From: Gemmatimonadota bacterium
Lineage (GTDB): Bacteria; ARS69
Direction of reading: 5' to 3'
Assembly: GCA_021604925.1 (NCBI GenBank)
Contig: BQJX01000057.1
Coordinates: 1-9,757, forward strand
DNA: 9,757 nt
Shown here: positions 5,205 to 9,757 of the stretch, piece by piece
Numbering within the stretch: position 1 is the first letter of the stretch
Layout: each line of letters opens with the position of its first letter
The notes under the pieces: generated by a model
Told to the model about the DNA's origin: nothing
Databases searched by the model: none
The model's input: only the letters and a program-made list of their open reading frames with translations
Translations under genes and position numbers: made by a program

Positions 5205-5683
5205 CTCACTACCACAATTCGTCGCGTCGCGGCATGACCCGGGCCAGCTGCGCTCATGAAATACATCCCGGGAGCTGCGCGGAGGCCTCCGTTGTCACGC
5301 AGATCCCACGCTATGTTGTGTTGCCCCGGTCGAACTGGACCGGCGAGCAACTCCCGCACGCGCCGGCCACGCACATCGAACACAGCCACTCTCCATGGAC
5401 CCTCAGCTTCGGCAGGAATGTCCAGTTGAACCCGAACTAGGCCCCTTGTTGGATTTCCACTCATCACCGCGAAGCCGGTCATCGAGAACGGGATCCCGTT
5501 GATCACCACCGTCCGCGTATCGATGTCCGACCATGTCCCAGGACCAACAAGAACACTGTCGCCAGCGACGGCCGCGTCCACCGCCGCCAGCACTGATGAG
5601 TAGTCGCCCGGGACCGCGATGGTCGCAGCCAGGCCCACTGAGGAAACGGCCAGCAGCAGGATCACCACGATGACACATCGCAT
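5201..5683 (-). CDS. Mini-protein: signal peptide and beta-helix N-cap fused to FlgD-like sorting domain
   Basis: A 160-residue protein starting at ATG 5683-5681, set by AAGGAG 7 bases upstream and by the signal peptide MRCVIVVILLLAVSSVGLAA. Residues 21-63 are the N-cap of the beta-helix family (TIAVPGDYSSVLAAVDAA, GDSVLVGPGTW, TRTVVINGI). They are closest to the protein at 7902-6595, which reads TRTVSINGF. From about residue 76 (GNPTRGLVRVQLDIP) to the end it is a FlgD-like Ig/type-A sorting domain: VAVFDVRGRRVRELLAGPV, then APGMYFMSAA, ending ATRRIVVVR. The whole beta-helix that should lie between is absent, yet the frame is intact. This looks like an in-frame internal deletion or a fusion of two genes. 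It may be a remnant kept because its stop overlaps and couples to the next gene, or a small exported protein in its own right. Full-length members here have about 430 residues or more. Confidence 0.8.
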   Translation of the reverse strand: MRCVIVVILLLAVSSVGLAATIAVPGDYSSVLAAVDAAVAGDSVLVGPGTWSDIDTRTVVINGIPFSMTGFAVMSGNPTRGLVRVQLDIPAEAEGPWRVAVFDVRGRRVRELLAGPVRPGQHNIAWDLRDNGGLRAAPGMYFMSAAGPGHAATRRIVVVR

Positions 5684-5690
5684 GGGCAGG

Positions 5691-5696
5691 CTCCTT
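5691..5696 (-). promoter_or_regulatory. Ribosome-binding site AAGGAG deciding the start of the mini-protein
   Basis: AAGGAG on the minus strand lies 7 bases before the ATG at 5683, exactly as at 2938-2943. The frame is open for 67 further codons upstream, through the repeat. This site and the signal peptide argue for the internal start. Confidence 0.8.
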
Positions 5697-5800
5697 ACTC
5701 CAAGCCTACCAGCCCGCGCCCCCCATCCGTAGCCCCACCCACGCAAACCCACGGAGACAATCCGGAGACGCCCATTCCCCCAATCCCCCCCAAACACGTA

Positions 5801-5831
5801 AGGGGCCGCAACCACGTGCGTTACGCCCCCT
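5801..5831 (-). other. Hairpin in repeat copy 3
   Basis: On the minus strand, AGGGGGCGTAACG pairs with GGTTGCGGCCCCT around CACGT. Eleven of 13 positions pair, with one G-U wobble among them and two G-G mismatches. The arm nearer the gene start is identical to copy 2. The other arm carries the changes, which weaken rather than compensate the pairing. Confidence 0.65.
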
Positions 5832-5836
5832 ACAAT

Positions 5837-5864
5837 TGGTGGAGGCGGCGGGAATCGAACGGCG
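5837..5864 (-). other. Decayed tRNA/tmRNA-like 3' end fragment
   Basis: The minus strand carries TTCGATTCCCGC, CGCCTCC, A and CCA exactly as in copy 2, so the T-loop, 3' T-stem strand, acceptor strand and CCA are conserved. The 5' T-stem strand reads CGCCG instead of GCGGG and no longer pairs. The conserved outer portion with a decayed 5' side resembles an attachment-site core more than an RNA under selection to fold. Confidence 0.6.
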
Positions 5865-6009
5865 GGTGGATGCGGAAGTGGCACGTTTCCAACGGGTTAC
5901 GGCGCAAGCGCGCGACGTGTGGCGGGTTGCGGGTACCTATCGAGTCCCCTCCAGGCCACTAGAGTACGCTGGGATCGACCTGAGTGATGGAGACACTTGG
6001 CGCGGGCGG

Positions 6010-6582
6010 CTACCTGAGGAGCTTGGCGGGGAGTCGCCGAAAGCTGACGCTCAACTTGGCCTGTGAAAGCATTGAGAGCAACAGCCTCTCGTTCCCGAGA
6101 AAGCTGTCCCCTACCGATCCGTGTCCAGGCAGAAGGACGAATCCGGCGTTGATCTGCCCATCTTCCGCGATCTCTCGCAGGATCCCAGCAACATCAAAAC
6201 GTAGCGCCGCCCGTGTCTCCCCGGCGCGGATGCCGGCGACACCTTGGCCGTCCACACGCCAGTCTCCACCCGGACGCTGCCAGGGCGTGTTCCAGGCGAC
6301 CGTGGCAGGATCCCAGGCACGGTCCACGGCGTAGAGATACAGATTCAGGTCGCGGTCCACCGCGCGGTCCGGGAGCGGTATCTCCAGCATGGCCCTACGA
6401 ACGACCTGCCCCTGAAGAGCAGATAGATCAGAGACCTTCAGAAGCACTCTGGAGGCTCCATCCTCGCGAACGATTTCAGTGGCCACGTCCACGGCCAGTT
6501 CAACCGTACGAGCCTCCAAACGCGGGGCCAACGCCAGCGTCGCGACGCTGATTCCTGCGGCGATCCTCATGCAGTTCCTCAT
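6010..6582 (-). CDS. Secreted DNRLRE/CBM96-like domain protein (paralogue of 3287-3892)
   Basis: A 190-residue protein. It starts 12 bases after the upstream beta-helix stop; GGGAGGT 6 bases before ATG 6582 picks this start over the in-frame ATG at 6570. The signal peptide runs to about residue 25 (LALAPRLEA). The domain hallmark is 'VDRAWDPATVAWNTPW' near residues 86-101, followed by GGDW. The 'REDGASRVLL' and 'NAGFVLLP' stretches match REDGARALL and DYGMALLP in the paralogue at 3287-3892. Overall the two proteins look only about one-third identical, by eye. It ends FRRLPAKLLR. In each operon this gene is last, after an SWG-tail beta-helix gene, which suggests the pair works together outside the cell. 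An adhesion or glycan-binding role is inference. Confidence 0.72.
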   Translation of the reverse strand: MRNCMRIAAGISVATLALAPRLEARTVELAVDVATEIVREDGASRVLLKVSDLSALQGQVVRRAMLEIPLPDRAVDRDLNLYLYAVDRAWDPATVAWNTPWQRPGGDWRVDGQGVAGIRAGETRAALRFDVAGILREIAEDGQINAGFVLLPGHGSVGDSFLGNERLLLSMLSQAKLSVSFRRLPAKLLR

Positions 6583-6594
6583 GACGGCACCTCC

Positions 6595-7902
6595 CTATCG
6601 GTACATTCCCTTGATTCGGCCCCACGACGCCGGCTCAACGCTGACACCGCCGCACCCAACGTCCCAAGCCCCAATGAGGCCGCAGCCGGGAACGCCCCCA
6701 GCCACGCACGGCGACTGGGAGGAGACTGTGAAGTCCCCAGCCGCAGCGTTGCAGAACTGAGGGTCCGCAGTGACATCCGTGGGCTGCGGCGTGTAGGTGT
6801 CAAAGTTCCCCGAGTCGTTGTCCCAAAGGACGTTGCAACCGTCGGTGGGGTTGAACTGGCCTGAGCCCAGAAAAACCGCCGGGCCGCCACGGCATCCAGC
6901 GACAATGTTCGAATAAAACTCATGTGCAGAAGACGACAGAAGCACAACCCCCGCGGCGGCCGACCCTGGAGGGGTCAGCGTGCCTGAGATCGTATTGGAG
7001 ACGATATTGACGGACCCGAGGTCCGCGGAGCCTATCACAGCAAGGACTCCGGCCCCGGCGTCGAACTGCTCGTTGTTCACAAAAGTGTTGCGCTCCACCG
7101 AACCCTTGCTGCCTGCCACCGTCAGGCAGAATCCCGTGATGTTCCCCGGCACGATATTGCCTTCGAACCAGTTGTCCTGCACGACAACTGGATCTTGTCC
7201 GTTGAGGAAGAGTACTTTACCCCCCTCGTTGTCCACGAACCGGCAGCTCTGCACGGTCGCTCTACTGTTGCCCCCGACGTCCTGGCAGAACACGACGCGC
7301 CCCCCCGTGTTGCTCTCAAAGGTGCAACCGTCCAGAACCAAGTCCACCGAGGTCGCCTTGATGCCGGAGATCCCGATGAGCGATCCGTCCTGATTCCGAA
7401 CTGTCGTATCGAACATGCTCAGGTTGGCCCGATTCACGTCCACGCCCTGGCCGTTCCCCTCGATCACGCAGTCGTTCAAGATCACCGTTCCTGAACCCGT
7501 GCCCAACAACCCCGAGTACCTCGTTCCAGCGCCCCGGAGAGTGAGGCCAACAATACGAACAACACCGCCCGGTGAGTCCGGATACGTTAAGATGTCGTTC
7601 CCAACAGACGGGGCTTCCGGGTCGCCCTGTAGAACCGTCATGGCGGCGCCTGCGGTTCCGATCAACGTGACATTGGACTTCAGAAAGGCGCTGGATCGCC
7701 GTCCGTTCGAGAAGCCGTTGATGCTTACTGTTCTTGTCTCTCGCTCGCTCCACGTGCCTGGGGCGATCAGTACAGAGTCACCGGACGCTGCCGCGTCCAC
7801 CGCTGCGAGGACGGACGCAAAGTCCTCCGGGACGCGGAGAACGCCAGCCCTACCCGAACTCGCCCACAAAAGCACGAAGCTTGCGATTAGGACACGATGC
7901 AT
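6595..7902 (-). CDS. Secreted right-handed beta-helix protein with SWG-type C-terminal tail
   Basis: A 435-residue protein. The start is ATG 7902, 11 bases after the upstream stop and preceded by AAGGGAAGAG. The longer in-frame start at 8037 lies inside the upstream gene and is rejected. The signal peptide is MHRVLIASFVLLWASSGRA. The N-cap follows: VPEDFASVLAAVDAA and GDSVLIAPGTW, then TRTVSINGF and SAFLKSNVTLIG. Residues ~75-350 are beta-helix coils with phrases such as LTLRGAGTRYSG, VILNDCVIEGNGQGV, CTFESNTGG, CRFVDNEGGK and NTFVNNEQF. The cap has GCNVLWDNDSGNF, ADPQFCNAAAGDFTV and CGLIGAWDVGCG, and the protein ends EPASWGRIKGMYR. It has the same architecture and length as the protein at 5204-3903 but is clearly diverged. 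No catalytic residues are recognised. Confidence 0.86.
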   Translation of the reverse strand: MHRVLIASFVLLWASSGRAGVLRVPEDFASVLAAVDAAASGDSVLIAPGTWSERETRTVSINGFSNGRRSSAFLKSNVTLIGTAGAAMTVLQGDPEAPSVGNDILTYPDSPGGVVRIVGLTLRGAGTRYSGLLGTGSGTVILNDCVIEGNGQGVDVNRANLSMFDTTVRNQDGSLIGISGIKATSVDLVLDGCTFESNTGGRVVFCQDVGGNSRATVQSCRFVDNEGGKVLFLNGQDPVVVQDNWFEGNIVPGNITGFCLTVAGSKGSVERNTFVNNEQFDAGAGVLAVIGSADLGSVNIVSNTISGTLTPPGSAAAGVVLLSSSAHEFYSNIVAGCRGGPAVFLGSGQFNPTDGCNVLWDNDSGNFDTYTPQPTDVTADPQFCNAAAGDFTVSSQSPCVAGGVPGCGLIGAWDVGCGGVSVEPASWGRIKGMYR

Positions 7903-7913
7903 AGGCTCTTCCC

Positions 7914-9619
7914 TTACTTGAGAACGATCGCCTTCCGAGCGATTGCCGTGTCTCCAGCCTCCAGGCGAATGAAATAGACGCCACTCGCCACGGACCTCCC
8001 GTTGCCATCGGCGTGGGGCCAGCGGACCTCCACCCATCCGGCTCGAGCCTCTTGCTCCAAGAGGGTCGCCACCCGACGACCCCGTATATCATACACGTTC
8101 AGTGCCACTGAACCGAGGGCCCCATCTGGTACGGCCATCTGAATGACCGTGGAGCCAAACTCCCGGCGAACTCGCAGATCCCAGTCAGCAGGATAGACCT
8201 CCGCTGCGAGCCCCAGAGCCTCGCCTCCCGACCGACCGCCTGCCTCCAGGCTCTCCTCCTGCAGAACGACGAGCGCCTCCAGGTCGGAACACCCGACCAC
8301 CTGCGTCCGGAAGTTGGTGATTTTCACGGCAGTGGTGTCGTTTCCGACGATGAGACCGCGAACATAGGTCGAGTCGCTTTCCGGCAAGATAGCGCCGCCT
8401 CCGTCCATCCAAAAGGACTTGCGCGCATTCAAGGTGCCGGAGAGCCACGACTGATTGCTGATATTTGGCTTGGGATCAGACACTCCGGGAATCGAGTCCG
8501 GTTGAAAAGTGTTCTCCTTGGCGAAGCCACCAGCCCCGGCATTCTGGAAGAGCGTGATGTTAACGAAGTCATCCGCCCAGAGGTTCTCGTCTGTGTTCCT
8601 CAAGAACTTGTTCCGCCGAAGCGCGACCGTTTCGGTACTCAGCTTCCCTGCCTTGGCAAACTCCAATCCTCGGCGGCTCTCCTGGATCAGGTTGCACTCT
8701 AGTCGCACCGCCTCCGGAGCCTGCAGCGCGATTCCCACCTCTGGCCACGCACTGATCGTGTTATCGAAGAGCCGGAGCGGCCGCTCCTCGCAGGGCCAGA
8801 TCGCTGCGAGGGCCTTACCTAGGTCGTAGTCCTCCGACTGTTCCCCGTTCCCGGTCAGAATGTTGCCTTCAACGAACAGGGAATCCACATCGCTTGGGTC
8901 CAAGCCAACACAGTATGCCTTGGAGAACTCAATCTTCGCGCCGTACTCGCGGTGCCAGCCGATCTCATTGTCCTTCAAGATCAGCGCAGATCGGTCAGCG
9001 TGGATTCCGACCAACGCGCCGTCCAGCGTACCCGACGCGTTCTCACTTCCGTCGATCGTGTTCCCGATCACGTCCGCGTCGGCGAAGAACAGATCGATCC
9101 CGGTTTCAGAGAAGTCGTGAATGTTGGAGTCCTCAACGAGGACCGAGTCCGTCGCCTCGAAATACAACGGCGCCACGCAGAACCCAATGCTCGCCCCCTG
9201 AAGGTCGGCGACGGTTGTTGTGTCCGGATCAGTGAAACGGAAGCTGATACCGAACCAGTCCTTCGTCACCGGTGTGGGCCTGTTCGACTTGAAGACGACA
9301 GAGTCTCCCGATGCCCCTGAGGTTCTGAGTTTACCATAGACATCGATCTCAATTCGATCGTCGTCCTCGGGCCCGGTCGCTCCCAAGTCGTCCGTGTCCA
9401 TGACCACGTTCGTCGGCCCAACGAGGCTCCACTCGTGGCCGGCGGGAATCCTCGTGTCCCTGTCGAGGTAGATGTCCGCTTCCTCAGATTTCCAGAACGA
9501 GGTCCCGAAGATGTCCCCGCTCAGAGAATCCACAGACACCCCAAACTGAGGGAACTTGATCTCTGCAAAGCCGATGCTACTCATCGGGTCGCCGTCATTC
9601 TCATCGGTCGTGATCAATC
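7914..9619 (-). pseudogene. 3' part of a large beta-helix protein gene with FlgD-like C-terminal sorting domain, cut by a second IS
   Basis: About 568 codons remain, ending TAA at 7916-7914. The frame stays open through the IS end to the window edge, so no natural start is visible. A TTG at 9617 is possible but has no signal peptide behind it. The first residues (DENDGDPMSSIGFAEIKFP) read as the inside of a protein, so I call a 5'-truncated gene. Residues ~45-115 (DRDTRIPAGHEWSLVGPT, then VYGKLRTSGASGDSVVFKSN) match the 'value set by heuristic, then insulation from surrounding text' layer seen before beta-helices in large surface proteins. A beta-helix with Asn ladders follows (~130-340: DSNIHDFSETGIDLF, DNEIGWHREYG, EGNILTGNGEQ). 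The last ~80 residues are a FlgD-like/type-A sorting domain (LNVYDIRGRRVATLLEQEA, VASGVYFIRLEAG, ARKAIVLK). It is the upstream member of the operon with 7902-6595. Confidence 0.78.
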
Positions 9620-9757
9620 TGAACCGCCCCGGGAATCCCGGAGGCTCCCAATCTTGAGTAGGATGGAGCCATGGGGAATCGACCGAGGTACTCGCCGGAG
9701 ATCCGGGAGCGTGCAGTCCGGATGCTTTGGGAGCAGGAGAAGGAACACGACTCGCAG
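9620..9757 (+). mobile_element. Left end of a second IS3-family element (partial)
   Basis: The end begins TGAACCGCCCCGGGAATCCC, which is the kind of terminus I know from IS3-family elements of the IS3/IS51 style, and it holds the small palindrome CCGGGA-A-TCCCGG. A transposase OrfA starts 51 bases in. The boundary at 9620 is set by the TG end and by where the beta-helix frame stops making sense. The right end lies outside the window. Its end and OrfA differ from the element at 1525-2727, so the two are different elements. Confidence 0.75.
9671..9757 (+). CDS. IS3-family transposase OrfA, N-terminal 29 codons (partial)
   Basis: ATG at 9671 follows an AGGATGGAG stretch usable as ribosome-binding site, and the frame is open to the window edge. 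The residues MGNRPRYSPEIRERAVRM then LWEQEKEHDSQ match the start of IS3/IS51-type OrfA proteins, which typically read RYSPE-RERAVRMV followed by EH-SQWAAI. This is the first helix region of the HTH domain that binds the IS ends. It is too short for sub-grouping beyond style. It runs opposite to the truncated beta-helix gene next to it. Confidence 0.8.
   Translation, partial: MGNRPRYSPEIRERAVRMLWEQEKEHDSQ

Larger units (their letters stand above)
5638..6000 (-). repeat. Intergenic repeat, copy 3, spanning leader, hairpin and tRNA-like end
   Basis: This ~363-bp stretch aligns with copy 2 (2885-3250). Shared blocks in minus-strand order include ACTCGATAGG, TTCGATTCCCGCCGCCTCCA, the hairpin arm GGTTGCGGCCCCTTACGTG, GGAGTAAGGAGCCTGCC, and the codons for MRCVIV-ILL-A-SS. 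Similarity fades past the signal-peptide codons of the mini-protein and just before the stop of the DNRLRE-type gene at 6010. Positions 5684-6009 hold no other gene. Confidence 0.85.

Noticed and set aside
1389..6000. A CRISPR array or short tandem repeat array
   Set aside because: The repeated units are hundreds of bases long, kilobases apart and separated by genes; there is no regular spacer structure.
1525..9757. A composite transposon with the two IS elements as its arms
   Set aside because: The termini (TGATCTCC versus TGAACCGC) and OrfA sequences differ, so the elements belong to different subgroups and could not mobilise the segment together.

Overview
The window comes from a GC-rich Gram-negative-type bacterium. 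It is built of secreted right-handed beta-helix proteins with two kinds of C-terminal tail. One tail is a FlgD-like/type-A sorting domain ending in basic residues. The other is a short tail ending SWGxxKxxYR. This mix, with DNRLRE-type proteins and a TolB-like lipoprotein, resembles uncultured FCB-related lineages; Candidatus Eisenbacteria is my best guess, made from memory of protein style and not from any search.

Layout. Positions 1-195 (+) are the 3' end of a beta-helix gene with the SWG tail. After a 218-bp gap comes a complete TolB-like beta-propeller lipoprotein (414-1358, +). Next is a 136-bp piece of an intergenic repeat (copy 1, 1389-1524). An apparently intact 1203-bp IS3-family element (1525-2727, orfA/orfB, IS407-like) cuts it off. 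The other side of the element lies inside a beta-helix gene, of which only the first ~67 codons remain (2728-2930, -).

From 2728 to 9619 all genes are on the minus strand. In transcription order they are: the 3' part of a large beta-helix gene with a FlgD-like tail (9619-7914); a beta-helix protein with the SWG tail (7902-6595); a DNRLRE-type protein (6582-6010); repeat copy 3; a very short protein fusing a beta-helix N-terminus directly to a FlgD-like tail (5683-5201); a second SWG-tail beta-helix protein, overlapping it by ATGA (5204-3903); a second DNRLRE-type protein (3892-3287); repeat copy 2; and the IS-truncated gene. Gaps within each trio are 10-12 bp or an overlap, so each trio should be one operon with the order FlgD-tail protein, SWG-tail protein, DNRLRE protein. 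At 9620 the left end of a second IS3-family element begins, with the first 29 codons of its orfA on the plus strand. It cuts off the 5' end of the large gene.

The most interesting feature is the intergenic repeat. Copies 2 and 3 are about 365 bp each and much more alike than the proteins around them. They contain a tRNA/tmRNA-like 3' end (T-arm, acceptor strand, CCA), a strong hairpin, and repeated GGGTTACG-like words. They run across the ribosome-binding site, start codon and signal-peptide codons of the next gene. This looks like a recombination or integration site repeatedly placed in front of surface-protein modules, but that reading is inference. The likely role of the proteins is at or outside the cell envelope, in adhesion or glycan binding; no substrate can be named from the sequence.
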